A DNA stretch of 64,000 nt from Cubamyces lactineus (Eukaryota > Basidiomycota > Agaricomycetes > Polyporales > Polyporaceae), in assembly GCA_022376465.1 (NCBI GenBank), contig JACDTU010000004.1, forward strand, positions 1,488,001 to 1,552,000, given 5' to 3'. Numbering within the stretch: position 1 is the first letter of the stretch; every line of letters begins with the position of its first letter. A program made the translations under genes and the position numbers. Shown piece by piece: positions 24,449 through 39,697 of the stretch. The notes below the pieces were generated by a model that was given only the letters and a program-made list of their open reading frames with translations, ran no database searches and was not told the origin of the DNA.

Positions 24449-27336
24449 ATGCTCCAAAGACGCAAAAATCTCTCCCACAAGCAGCGCAGAGAGCAGATGA
24501 TGCTCAAGCGTGCCGTCAAACGCGGCGACATCTCTCCTCCGCCCCCTCTCAAGCCAGACAGGCGCGTTCGCAAGCCCCGGAGAGCAAAGAACAGCCAGCC
24601 GACCGACCTTACCGTCCGACGCCTCGAGTCCTCCTTCGTAAAACTCCCGAAGCACTTCCTCAAGCGCACCGACATCCTCGCCTCTCAAATCCCACTCACC
24701 CGCCCCGTCCTCCCCGAGACCGCGATTTGGTCGGATATCGCAGCGCAGCCTCCCGCGGCGGCAGATGGCCAGCCCTTGCCCGAGCTGACGTGCGTCAAGC
24801 GGCCCAAGTGGCGTTACGACATGTCCAAGAACGAGGTCGAGGCGAACGAGCAGGGTCACTTTAGAAAGTGGCTCGAGCAGACCACCGCCGCCACCGACGC
24901 CTGGTGCAGCGTGGACCCCGCCCCGGAACCAGCTGCACAACAAACTCAGCCTCAAGCACAAGAACCCGAGGTGCCCAAGGAGCCGGAGGAGATGCCGCAC
25001 GCTCCCACCTCCTTTGAGCGCAACCTCGAGGTCTGGCGTCAAGTGTAAGTTCGCGCCCATATGTCTTCCTCGCGGGGCGTGGTCGGCTCCTCGTCCGCGC
25101 CGCGCACACCCCATATGTCTACGCCCACAACTGACATCACCTTTCCGCACCCCCGGCGACAGATGGCGAGTGACCGAGATCTCCCAGATCCTGCTCATCC
25201 TGCTCGACTCGCGCTGCCCGACCCTGCACTTCCCGCCCGCGCTCGCCAGCTTCCTCGCGAGCGCCGCGCCCCCCGACCGCGTCCGCCCCATCCTCGTGCT
25301 CACCAAGGTCGACATCGCCGGCCCCGCCCGCGCCGACGCGTGGACGCGCCATCTCCGCGCGCGCTACCCCGGCATGCGCATCGTCCACGTCGAGTCGTAC
25401 GTCGAGAAGACGTTCGGCCCGGACGCGTCCGCCGAGGCGCGCAAGCGCGCACTCGAGCCGCAGCTCCCCTCGGCGTTCCGCGCCCAGCTCGTCGATGCGC
25501 TGCGCGAGGCACACGCGGAGCTGTTGCAGCCCCCCGAGGAGGTGCGCGCGGACGCGAAGCGGCTGGCGAGGTGGAAGCCGCGGGTGAAGGCGAGCGTCGA
25601 TTGGGACGCGGTTCTCAAGGCACAGGGCGGTAAGGTGGGGACCGCAGTGGGACCCGCGGGCCATGCGCGCAAGCACAGCAAGGCAGCTGAGGACGAGCAC
25701 CATGCGCGTGCTGAAGAAGAGGAACGGCATCGCGAAGATGAGAAGCCCGAGGAAGAGGGCGAGCCGGACGTGTTGACCATCGGGGTCATCGGTATGCCGA
25801 TCGCTGCGACTTCGTCGTCCTGACAGCCTTACTCAGGACCCGCGTACTCATGCAGGTCAGCCCAACGTCGGAAAGTCGTCTCTTCTGAACGCGCTGTTCG
25901 GCACACACAAGGTCAAAGCCTCGCGGACGCCCGGCAAGGTACGTCCTCTCGACTCCCGCACTCACGCCTCTTTTCCCCGCTGAACCTTCCTTTGGCTCGT
26001 CATGTTCTCATTGTCATTTGCGCGCCGCGGCGTTCGGACGCACAGACGAAGCACTTCCAGACGCTCTTCTGGACGCCCGAGGTGCGCCTCGTCGACTGCC
26101 CGGGGCTCGTCTTTCCCAACTACGTCCCGATGGAGACCCAAGTGCTGAGCGGGATCCTGCCGATCGCGCGCGTGTCCGCGATCCCGTTCTGCGTGCACCA
26201 CGCCGCGCAGCTCCTCCTGCTCGAGGCCGCGCTCGAGCTCGCGCACCCCGCGCTCGCGGAGGCGCAGCCCGAGTACGACGCGAAGCGCACGTGGCGCGCG
26301 GGGATGCCGCACCACTCGGTCGAGCAGCGCCAGAAGGAGAAGGAGAGGCAGCTCCGGTGGACCGCGATGGAGATCTTGACGGCGTATGCGGATAGGAAGG
26401 GGTGGATCACGGCGCGTGTGGGCAGGCCGGACGTGAAGCGCGCCGGGAATGCTAGTACGTCGTCCTCTCTATGCGGAATATGTGGAATTGTGCCCGCTGA
26501 CCGTGATATCGACATGTTATTCTTGTCCATCCCACCCCATCCGACTCCGACGTTCATGTTACGCGTACGCACGCTGCACGCATGCCTTCTGCATCATTCC
26601 ACTCGACCACTGGCTGATTGATGGCTGACACTCGGACTGCGCTCGGACGTCGCGCGTGCGGTCGGTCTCAATGCCAATGCGAACGCGATAATCCATCGCT
26701 ATCACCTACCTCCTGCCACCTCCTGCCACGGCCATTCATCGGGCCTACGCTCGCTGTCTATCTATGTTCCCTGGCACCCGATACGATACCACACTCGCGC
26801 ACCACACGCGTCTGGCATTGGCACATATTACAGTCCTCCGCGCGCTCGCCGAGGGCCGGATCCGGTGGGCGTTCTGGCCGCCGGGCACGGACGTCGCGAC
26901 GATCGAGGCGCACCAGCCGTTCCCGGGTGCGGGGATATTCGTAGGGCACCACCGCGAGGACGCAGCCGGGGCGCACGATCCGTTAGACCTCGGGGACGAA
27001 AGTGAGGTGGATGAGGACGGGGGTCACGGTCATGATCATGAGCACGAGAACGAACACGAACACGGCTCGGACGAGTCAGAGAGCGACGAAGACGATGAGG
27101 GCGCGGAAGGCGCGGAATCAGACGAGGGAGAGGCAGAAGAGGAGGAAGACGCGTATGCGGACGAGAGCCGCGACGCAGGCGCGCCCCGAGGGCGGGCCGA
27201 CGCGCAGAAACGCAGGTCACAGCTGGGTGGCCGGTTCGGCGCGCTCGTCGAAGATCAGGATGAGGACGGGGAATCCGAATCCGAGAACGAAGACGAAGAC
27301 GAAGACGAAGACGAGGACGAGGATGGCAAGGAATGA
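24449..27336 (+). CDS. GNL1-like circularly permuted nucleolar GTPase
   Basis: GTPase of the YlqF/HSR1 (circularly permuted) group, closest to GNL1; relatives act in ribosome biogenesis. A basic N-terminus MLQRRKNLSHKQRREQMMLK (nucleolar-type) precedes WRQVWRVTEISQILLILLDS, the GNL1-type entry to the domain. G motifs come in permuted order: TKVD (G4), then GQPNVGKSS (G1), TPGKTKHFQT (G2) and DCPGL (G3). After RAGNA-ILRALAEGRIRWAFWPP the tail is very acidic, with a His/Glu stretch GHGHDHEHENEHEHG and a run of Glu-Asp repeats. Introns: near 25046, 25792, 25939 and a long one at 26455-26833 (379 nt). That junction gives the conserved Ile codon, which supports it over alternative exons in the gap. 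ATG 24449, TGA 27334-27336. Confidence 0.85.
27291..27326 (+). repeat. GAAGAC hexamer tandem repeat in the coding region
   Basis: Four or more near-exact GAAGAC/GAGGAC units code for alternating Glu-Asp at the C-terminus of the GTPase. Such a repeat may vary in length between strains. Confidence 0.6.
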
Positions 27337-28815
27337 GGAATGAGCGAGGCGTCCGCGTCGGGTATGGATAGGCAGGCCCTGGGCTCGTGCAACACGCGTG
27401 ACAGAGGCCGGACGGGGCAAGCAGGAAAGAGACCGCATCTATCATCGACGTCGAGTGGTCGATGCTGGGAAGGCGGCCTGGGACTTGATAGACTGATAGA
27501 TCACATTTGCGGTACGGTACTGCACCCTGCTAGGTCCCTTGGCCCGGCCATGTCTACGCCGTACGACACTCGACTCACGAGTCTCGGCTTCCCGACCATG
27601 CTCCAGAACGACTTGCATTCCGCATCCGGATTCTGAAAGGGGGGAGAAAGGGGGGCAGTGACAAGGTGTCGAGGTCCCAGGAGGAACAAGGGCTGCAGTC
27701 TGGAGACGACTGGCCACGGACTCGAGCTCCGGATGTCATTCGCAGAAAACATATCCTGCACATTGACATGTATCAGTACCACGCACTGCTGTTGTATCAC
27801 TCACCACCGTCATCATGTATGTATAAATGTCATATGCACGCCGTGCTACGTTCAAGTCCAACTCAAGTCCGAGGGGTTTTGAGGAACTGCGAATCCGAAC
27901 TGTGCGATTGCACCATAGCGATCAACATAGCCAAAGATGCCCGTTTCAGGGCCTTGCGTCACGCGTGGATGCCATCGACTCGATGGCTGATGACTGACAT
28001 GCACGTTAACGTTAACGTTCATGGTCGAAGCAGCGGGCCTTGCCAGGGTCAGGGTCAGACACTTATGTCTGTGTCGAAGGCACGACGATGAAAGGAAGAC
28101 AGGTGCAGTCGGGGGTCAAGCGGCCGAAGACGACTTGAAGCGCAGCTAGCAGCAGCCCAATGCCTGGGGCATACCGATGACCATTGACGACTGTGTACTG
28201 AAGCTTGAAGGACGGAGATGGGTCGGGTGGGTCGACGCACTGTCTTGCCAAGGTCGTCACTGTACGCACATCAAGTACTAGTGTATATAATAAATCATCG
28301 TCAAGGAAGCAGCAGAAGCAACACGTCACGCCGCCGCACTCGTCACGGAACACTGTTACCAGTTCAAAAAAAGAACGTCCAACAGCACACGCGTGTACAC
28401 GGGAATGGGGTGAGCGGGTGGGGAGCGAGGGGGATTCCTGTCGAAGCGTCCAGCGGGGGCACGCGCTCACGCAATGCAAAGGAGACGCACAGAGACGCGA
28501 GCGCGCACGGGAGGTAACTCGTTCAAAAGGGATAACGCGTAAGAGTAACAGACAGACGATGAAGATGAGAGAGACGGGGAGTAAAAATTTGACAAGAGAG
28601 GAACCGGAACAGAACTGGCAGAAGCCGAGGGCCTCCCTCCTGCTATCCACCCCTCGAGGGGGGGAACAGCATGTAGTGAGTGGGTGTGGGGGGAGAGGGG
28701 CAGGCACGCTCGGATCGAGAGGTATCTTTGTGGCATTCTTCGCTCCTATCCATACAACGACGCACTGCGTCCGTCATGACTAGAGCACGTACACACCACG
28801 CGTGCGGGCACGCCC
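27337..28815. other. Convergent intergenic region, 1.5 kb
   Basis: Lies between two genes whose 3' ends face each other. It is the longest stretch without a gene in the left half. Frames here are short or Arg/Pro-rich and show no family motif. The only structure I see is the palindrome at 28003-28018. Unannotated non-coding transcripts are possible. Confidence 0.55.
28003..28018. repeat. 16-bp perfect palindrome built from GTTAAC units
   Basis: ACGTTAACGTTAACGT is its own reverse complement. It is flanked by CATG on each side one base out, making a 26-bp near-perfect palindrome. Function unknown. Confidence 0.6.
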
Positions 28816-30916
<2,101 letters not shown>

Positions 30917-33455
30917 CTACTGGGAGTTGTGGCTCGTCAACGACCAGTTATCGATCGGCACCGACGGCGGCGTCACAAAGTCGCTCGCCGACATCCCGTC
31001 CCACTGAGGGTTGAACAGCACTTGCAGGCTGTACTGGCCTGCCGGCAGGTTAATCATCACGACCGTCACGCCCGGGTTCGGCTGGTCGACCTGGTTGTCG
31101 ATCAGCGGAGGGTCCGTCGACAGCCGTTGCGCGGGGCCCTGCGTCATTGTCACGCCGTCGGGCGGGTTGAGGATCGACATCTGCAACTTCTTGTCCCCAA
31201 TCGTGAGCGTCGCGGTCGTGCCCGAGATCTCGACCGTCGCGTTCGTGTGCATACGCCACATGATGCTGTCCGACGCGTTGATGTCGTCCTGCAGGAGGAC
31301 CTGCTTACGGCCGTTCAGTAGGCGGATACCGCGCTTCCACTCCGTGCTATGGACGTTTATAAGCACTTCTCCTAGACGCGATGAGGATCGTCAGGGACTT
31401 ACACAGTGTCGTACGCGCTCGAGAGATCGCCGGTGAACAACGCAGTCGAGTCCGAGCTGAGGTCGATGACCGTGCTAGAGCCCTGAGTATCGCCGGTGGT
31501 GAGGTTCTGGAGGATCTGCGGTGCGGCGGTAACAAGCTGGTTCTGAGCCCCAACGAGAACCGTGTTCTGGCCTTCGGACCGCTTGCGGTAGTAGAGCCAC
31601 CGCTCACTGCCCTGGGTATCGTTGCTGAAGTAGTTCTCGGAGCGGTAGTCGCCCGAGCCGAGCTCACCCGCCCAGCGCGTGCCGAGCGCATCGAGGACGA
31701 AGTCACCGACGTCGAGATCGTTGTGCGTCTGGTGGCCCTGGTTCTTGCCGAACTTCATCGCGACGTAGAGCGTGTTCTCGTCCGTCCAGCTGCCGCGCAT
31801 CGACGCCCACTGGGTGAGGGGATCCGTGAAGAAGTGGTCGAGCGGCATGCCGTCCCAGAACGCGCCAGAGACGGCGGGGTTGTACCAGAACATGGACCAG
31901 GGCTCGGGCGCGTCGTGCTGGTCGCGCTGGAACAGCACGTACTCGGGGTGCTTGAAGTAGTCACCGTAGAGCATCATGGCGTTCGCAGTGGTCGAGAACT
32001 TGTTGGGACCGTGGTCTCCGTAGGAGAACAGAGAGCCGGGACCGGTGATGTACATGTGGTATAGACCGGTCTTTTCGAAATTCGGGTTGACAGTGAGAAG
32101 ATCGAAGTCGGAACCAGTCGCAGTCATGAGGGCGGACGACATCTCGGCGTGACCGGTGGTACCGAAGTACCAGTAATTCGCGGTCTCCGTCCAGCTACCG
32201 TCAGTGACGACAGCCTGCGCGCAGTTCTGCTTGGCGTTGTCGATCGTCAATCCGAGGATCTGCTCTGCAGTGCCAGTAGTGTCGTCGCCGAGAATGGACA
32301 AGGCACCGATGGTGAGGCCGCCGTTACAGACACAGTTCCAGTTACCCTGCGTGTTGTTCGACCACCAACCAGTCCAGAGGTTGTCGCTGTTGTTGTAAGC
32401 GATGAGGCCGCGGTTCAGACCGTAGTAAATCATGTTGTTGCGGATGTTGGTCTTCTGGTCGTCTGTCCAGACGTCGTAGAGCCAGTCGTACGCATATCCG
32501 AACGCAGCCGTGAACTCTCCAGTGTCCAAGAAATGAGTAGGGTTCCACTTGAGGTCGCCCGAGGGGCCGAAGTTGTCGCTGACACAGTTCTGCCGCATTT
32601 CCGTCAGACCTTCTCGATAGAGGCTCATATCGCATACACCCACCTGCAACTCCTTGTATGCCCTGTCTACCCACTTCGTGTCGTTAGTCATACGGTACGC
32701 ATACGCGAACGCCTTGATGCGCATCTTGATCTCGCGCGCGTTATCGAGGATACCACTGTCGCCATCCATGTAGTACTGTACGACGGGAAGAGAGTAGTAC
32801 GCCGTCGCGTTGCCAAAGATCGTGTCGTTCCAGTACTTCAAGTATGGGTCGTTCTTGATGAGGTCGGGGAGTGCCTGCCACTTGTAGGATGGAGCAATGA
32901 GACGAGGGCGGTCGGGCCGGACGTTCGTCGGCGCAGGAGCCGCAGGCGGGGTCCAGGGGTCTGACGGCCATGCGAGCGCAGCGTTGGATGACGGGTTGAA
33001 GGTAGGTGAGGTGAAAGCGGCGGTGTTGGTCTACGGTACGCAGGTCATTCCTGGTGCATTCGACGCTCAGATAAGGGGTTACTTACAGTCGAGGGGTAGA
33101 TGGGGAGGAGGTAGAGACTGTCGGTGGCCGTGGGGTATAGGCCGATCTCGTTCTTCACGCTCGCGGCCTGGCTGGCCGCTGCCTCGGCGGAAGAGGCGCC
33201 GGAAGCAGAAGACGACGACGAGTTCTTGTGCCGGATACCCAAGACAACACCGACCACAGCGGCGGCAATGACGACGAGAGCGACGGGGATGCCGATCTTC
33301 ACCCACTTGCTGGTGCCCTTCTTGGCGGGGTTGGGGTTGATGAAGCCAGTGGACTCGTTGTAGTAGGGGTCGCCAGAGCCATAGGGAGTGTGAATGTTGG
33401 AGGCGTTGCTGTGGTTGTAAGTCGCGTTGTAGGAATAGTTGTTATTCGAGGCCAT
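30917..33455 (-). CDS. Type II membrane-anchored heparinase II/III-like (chondroitin AC/alginate lyase fold) enzyme
   Basis: The N-terminal cytoplasmic part (Asn/Tyr-rich, starts MASNNNYSYNATYNHSNASN) is followed by one membrane anchor, WVKIGIPVALVVIAAAVVGV, and a Ser/Ala linker, so the catalytic part faces outside or the lumen. An alpha-toroid region follows (RLIAPSYKWQALPDLIKNDP; AFAYAYRMTNDTKWVDRAYK; FGYAYDWLYDVWTDDQKTNI). Likely active-site segments are WTETANYWYFGTTGHAEM and the heparinase II/III signature GHQTHNDLDVGDFVLDALGT RWAGELGSGDY (shown in two parts). The C-terminus is beta-sandwich. Many N-glycosylation sequons are present. Family enzymes cleave uronate-containing polysaccharides by beta-elimination; the substrate in a fungus is unknown. 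Introns near 33029-33087 and 31350-31404. Stop at 30917-30919. Confidence 0.75.
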
Positions 33456-33914
33456 GGCTGCGCAGGCCCCGGGGGGTCAAGAGAAGGTAAAGAGAGGACG
33501 CAGCGAGCTGCTAGATGACAAGTAAGTACGTAGAGACGAGGCGGACCAGCCAGACGAGAATGCTGGCGGGCGTGGTGGGCGGTCGTTACAGGAGGTGGGA
33601 GAGACAGAAACAGGGATGATTGTTTCGCGTCGCTCAACCCTCCCACCCTTTCTACTCCTCCTCGGCATCACCCGGCACACGACCTCCCAGCTATTATTGG
33701 CCCTCCCGCTGCTATTTTCAACACCCTCGGTCCCATTTATACACTCCCTCCATCGCTCACGTCGCATGTAAACCCTACTTCACGACATTGTGTCCATACG
33801 AGCGCGGTAAGTGCGCTTCCAGCAGAGTACGATCCTATCCTATATATACAACAGTACCATCTAATCCTCCGGATCCGTGAACGCCGACTGAAGACCGCTC
33901 AACTCGAGCCCTCA
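33456..33914. other. Intergenic region, 459 bp
   Basis: Promoter of the lyase-like gene (pyrimidine-rich on the minus strand near 33470-33600) and 3' region of the thiolase gene. No other feature seen. Confidence 0.55.
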
Positions 33915-35525
<1,611 letters not shown>

Positions 35526-36249
35526 TGTGAATAGAGCAGCAGACCTAGAACTCAGAGGAAAGGGACAGGAGGCGAGGGGGCGAGAGGAGTGTCTTGCTCG
35601 GAGGGGGTAGGGACCTCTTATGAAGATCCGGTTCCGGTTGTGAGATGACCAGGTGTGCCGGTCACGATCTAGTCAGCGGGTCTTCTTGTTTGCCGGAGAC
35701 TTACTTATATGCAGGGGGCTGTTTCCGGAACTTGGGGACGCGTCTGCGAGTGCGCGCGCTGGTTCCAAGCCCACAGGAGGGCGTCGGACGACCCCGTGGG
35801 GATGCCTGTGGCGGCGGCGGAGGGGAAAGCGCCATCTCATGTGATAGCGCTAACGGCGGCGAGTCTGATTAGATAGACGTCCGACCTCTCCGCGGGGCGA
35901 GTAGCAAATGAGTGTTGCAGCAGACAGTGGATCCAGCGACGTGCTTTCTACCAACTATCCAGGAGTCGTCCAAAGCAATACGTGGTTGAGCGTACGTGAG
36001 AATGGGATCGACGGGGATAGGTGCCCATATACCGCAGCAGTCATTTGACTGATTGAGTTGTGCGTGAGTACTCGCGCTTAAGAACTTCTCAAACTCTCTG
36101 CCCGATGATGCTGCAGCCAAATGTCGCGTGGGCTCAGGCTCTCGCTTGGCTTCATATTTCACCATCTTGAGCCGTGCTATCTAGATTGTAGCAGAGGCTC
36201 ATTCTACAAAGAACAGGCATATCGACGGACGCTAGCTACAACGTGCACC
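35526..36249. other. Divergent intergenic region, 724 bp
   Basis: Shared upstream region of the thiolase (-) and TatD (+) genes. I looked for the CCGAGG/CCTCGG fatty-acid response element known from other fungi and did not find it. No RNA gene or repeat seen. Confidence 0.5.
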
Positions 36250-37768
36250 ATGCCAGTAACAGTGGTAGCCGCAAGACCTCCAGCTGCTGCGGAAGTGCAG
36301 GCAGACAATTACAGGTTCATCGGTGCGCGATCTATCGCTATAGCTAGTCGAGATTCGCTTGACGATCGATTGGGGCATTTGGACGACAATTTGCTTGTCA
36401 TAGACATCGGAGGTACATTAGACCCTACACAACTGGAGATGCACGCTCAGATATCTCCACATTCTAGTAAACTTGACGGATCCCGTCTTCAGAGGGTTCC
36501 ATCACGGGAGGAAAAAGCACGATGGTGAGGGCGAACTTGATGCATAACCGGTGATATCAGTAGTGATTGTGGTATCCAAGATGATATGGAGGCGATGCTC
36601 GAAAGAGCCCGCGCTGCGGGCGTAAAGTCCATGATCATCACCGGAGGCAGTCTGCACGAGTCCAAAGAGGCCCTCGAGCTGGCGAAGCAGCTCGGGTTCT
36701 ACGCCACTGTAGGCTGCCATCCAACGCGCTCAGCGCAGTTCGACAAATTTCGCGGCGGCCCCGAGAGGTACCTAGAAGAACTCGACAAGGTGATCGCCGC
36801 CAATTTGACCGGGAAAGGGAGGGTCGTTGCAGTGGGCGAGTGCGGACTAGGTAACTTCTGTCATCTTCTGCGAACGAGACAAGACAAAGACTGGAACGGC
36901 TTCCAGACTATGATCGCACACACTTCGCCCCAGCGGAAGTTCAGCGTCGCCACTTCCGTGAGTACAGAGAGCTCCGTCATTTAGCATGATACACTCGTAA
37001 TATCTCATATTATGTATACCTAGGGTCGCAGCTAGCGTTGGCTAAGAAGTATCACCTACCGCTGTTCCTGCACTCGCGTGCCGCCCACGAGGACTTCGTA
37101 CGGATCCTACGTGAAGAAGGCTACGACAAGGATGGAGGCAAAGCCGTCGGTGGCAAAGGTGGCGTCGTCCATAGCTTTACGGGCACTGTCGAAGAAGCCG
37201 CTGCGCTAGTGAGTGCAATCAAGGTGGCTTCCACTCCTGAGACTAAAGCTCGTTGACTGGGTTCCGCACATACAGATGGACATGGGCTTCCACATCAGGT
37301 ACAGCTCTTCAAGTCTACGTACGGCACTGGAGGGTAGCTGACGACGAATCGACACAGTCTGAATGGATGTTCGCTGAAGACACCAGGTAACCTCACCGCG
37401 GCGAAGTCAATCCGCCCGGAATGGATTATGCTGGAGACAGGTCTGTCGTCAGCCAAATGTCCCCTGCTGAGTTTCTGACCTGGAATAACGTAAAAGACTC
37501 ACCTTGGTGTTCCTTGACATCGACGCACGCTTCCAAAGAACATCTCGCATCCCTTCCCCCGGCCCTGAACGCCTTATACTTCCCACCCGGTACGAGGCCG
37601 GAGGCCTTCGTGTACGGACGGCCTGTGAAGGGCCGGAATGAGCCTACCGCTATCGGAGGCGTTGCATGGGTCGTCCACAAGCTCAACGACGGCGTCCCGT
37701 TCGAGAAGGTCACCGAGAAGGCGTGGAAAAACACCGTCGAGTTGTTCGGGTTGACAGAGCTGCAATAG
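36250..37768 (+). CDS. TatD-family metal-dependent DNase
   Basis: Amidohydrolase-fold 3'-5' exonuclease family, with yeast Tat-D linked to DNA repair and apoptosis-like DNA breakdown. Joining short exons gives the expected family text: NYRFIDIGVNLTDPVFRG, then FHHGRKKHDDDMEAMLERAR, TVGCHPTRSAQF, the metal-ligand Glu in VAVGECGLDYDR, His in LPLFLHSRAAHEDF and VVHSFTGT, and Asp in MLETDSPWCS. The protein ends NTVELFGLTELQ. Introns include about 36322-36402, 36411-36470, 36851-36906 and one near 37440-37497. The ATG at 36250 lies 24 codons before the conserved core. The downstream gene is convergent, with only 34 bp between stop codons. Confidence 0.9.
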
Positions 37769-37802
37769 ATAATTCCATAGATATGCATATCAATATGTCG
37801 CG

Positions 37803-39697
37803 TCACCGCTTCCATGCCGCATTCTTCTTCGTCAGATATACGCAGCTAACAGAGGGAACCTTTGCTCTGAGCCACGGTAGCACGTCCGCATCTACATTCG
37901 GACAGCCATCGATGACTATGGACTCCAGTGGCCGTACTTGGGGAGCGCTGGCCTTCGCCTTGTCGTCTGATTCGTCAACGTCTGCGACGGGTTCTTGCAC
38001 CTCGCTCTGACGTGATTTCACCAGAGCGATGAGGGGCGAGGCCTGGAGGTCCGTGCAGTGCGAAAGGTCGATATGGCGGAGGGCAGGACAGGGCATGCGT
38101 GGTACGGGTTCACCGGCTGCGCCGTCGGCGGGTACCCCTTGGTCATCGCGTGTCGGAGATGGTGCTGCGCTCTCAATTGGAGTAACAAGGAACTTAAGAA
38201 TTCGAGGCGCCACATCGCAAACGTGTGTCACCCGCAGCGACTCGAGTGCCGTCGCCGCCATGAGGGCATCAAAGAGGGCAGCCACGGTGATTGGGGAGCG
38301 CTGAATGGACAGCGATGTCAGTCTGGTAGCTTGACCGGCCGCTAGCCAAGCCATACAACGATCCAGGCGCTGTCGGTGCATCGAGATGTGTAGAGCCTCG
38401 AGAGAAGGTGTGATGAGACGAGGGAGGAGTTCATTTGCGAGAACGTCACTGCTTTTGATGTCGATGTGAGCAACGTGGGGTAGAGTGATGACAGAGGGAG
38501 GTTCCTCCTCGTCACTAGGGATCGTCTGCTCGGACGCAGGGTTCATATTGGCTAACTCCAGACGGGAGATAGTGGGGTTCCGGTGCAAGATGTGCAAGAA
38601 AGAGTTCCATTGCATCTCCATAGGACAGTTGTCGAAAGCCAGATACTCAAGCCCTTTCAGCCGCCTGGCGAGTTCCGGAGAGTCCAGGATAAAGGCATTG
38701 GCCAGCTTCAAGTAACGCCAGGCGAATACAGGTGTGTCATCTAAGCAGAATGTGATGCTCTGGTGGGGAGGAAACTGCAAAGTGAGGGTTTCGAGAGACG
38801 CGAGAACGGTAGCATCCAGTGAAGGCAGTTGGTGTCGTATTGCATGCCAATGGGACCCTCGGAAGTCCAACACACGGAGAGCGTTCCACGTTACCGCACT
38901 AAGTTCTTGAAGTGTAGGGCGGAAGTCGGACTCCGTGAACGTCTCCAGCATCACGAGATGGCGAAAGCGGTCTCGTGCGCGCTCGCGCCATAACTTCACC
39001 TTACGTTTGGTTCGATTCTTCCCTAGTACGAGGGTGTCCCAGAAAGCTGCAATTCCGAGGACTGTAGCTCTCCAGTTCTTGCAAACTTGGGCTAGCACCA
39101 CAACATACGCATGGTCCTCTTCGAGCACCATGGAGAATATGGTCGTAGCGATCTCTACCGGCAATTTGCCAAAGTGGTACGTTCTTTGCGACAGGAGTTT
39201 GCGTGCGGCGTCCTGTGCGGCGTCGATTTGCACTCGAAGGGCTGTCATGTCTTCTCGTTGACGAGATTGATCAGGCGGCAGGCGTTCAAGAGCCAGCTCA
39301 ACCATTCGGATGGCAGCATCGTATTTGCGAGCCTGCAGGAATAAGCGTGCAGACCGCGCATATCCCTGCACATTCCTCAATGTGCGACCCGTTCCACGAA
39401 CACGTTTATAGACGTACCTTCCAGTGATCAGGTTGCAAGTCTATGACAGCCTTGGCATCGTTCAGCGCATCTTTCAACTTCCCCAACTTTTGATATACGG
39501 CTGCCCGGGAGTCATATATTGTAGCGCCATCGCCGCCCATAGCTAGTGCCTACTCCTGGCCAGTTAAAATTGTCAGGTTTGTATGATGACTGAGTCCTCA
39601 CCTCCGAGAAACAGGCAATGGCTTCTTGATACCTTCCGGCGCGGAAGTGTCCTACACCCTTTGCGAACGGCGCTTTCCAGGGCGAATCGGGTGCCAT
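37803..39697 (-). CDS. TPR / F-box / leucine-rich-repeat protein (Pof3-like)
   Basis: Probable substrate adaptor of an SCF ubiquitin ligase. Three TPR-like units open the protein (PFAKGVGHFRAGRYQEAIAC; YDSRAAVYQKLGKLKDALND; ARSARLFLQARKYDAAIRMV). An F-box follows, LPVEIATTIFSMVLEEDHAY VVVLAQVCKNWRATVLG (in two parts), and then divergent LRRs to the end (LRHIDLSHCTDLQASPLIAL; LESIVIDGCPNVDADVLPWL). That order is the same as S. pombe Pof3, which acts in genome integrity and chromatin silencing; orthology is inference. Two introns near the start. ATG at 39697. Three ACGCGT boxes sit 106-130 bp upstream. Confidence 0.8.

Noticed and set aside
26456..26833. Extra exon inside the GNL1 gap (DVARAVGLNANANAI-like text)
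   Set aside because: The direct splice 26454 to 26834 gives a continuous conserved reading; the extra stretch would break the GNL1 alignment.
26828..27445. 205-codon minus-strand frame
   Set aside because: Mirror of the acidic GNL1 tail; rich in Arg/Pro/His with no motif.
31381..32964. Long plus-strand frames (227 and 271 codons)
   Set aside because: Antisense shadows of the lyase-like gene, whose minus-strand text matches a known fold.
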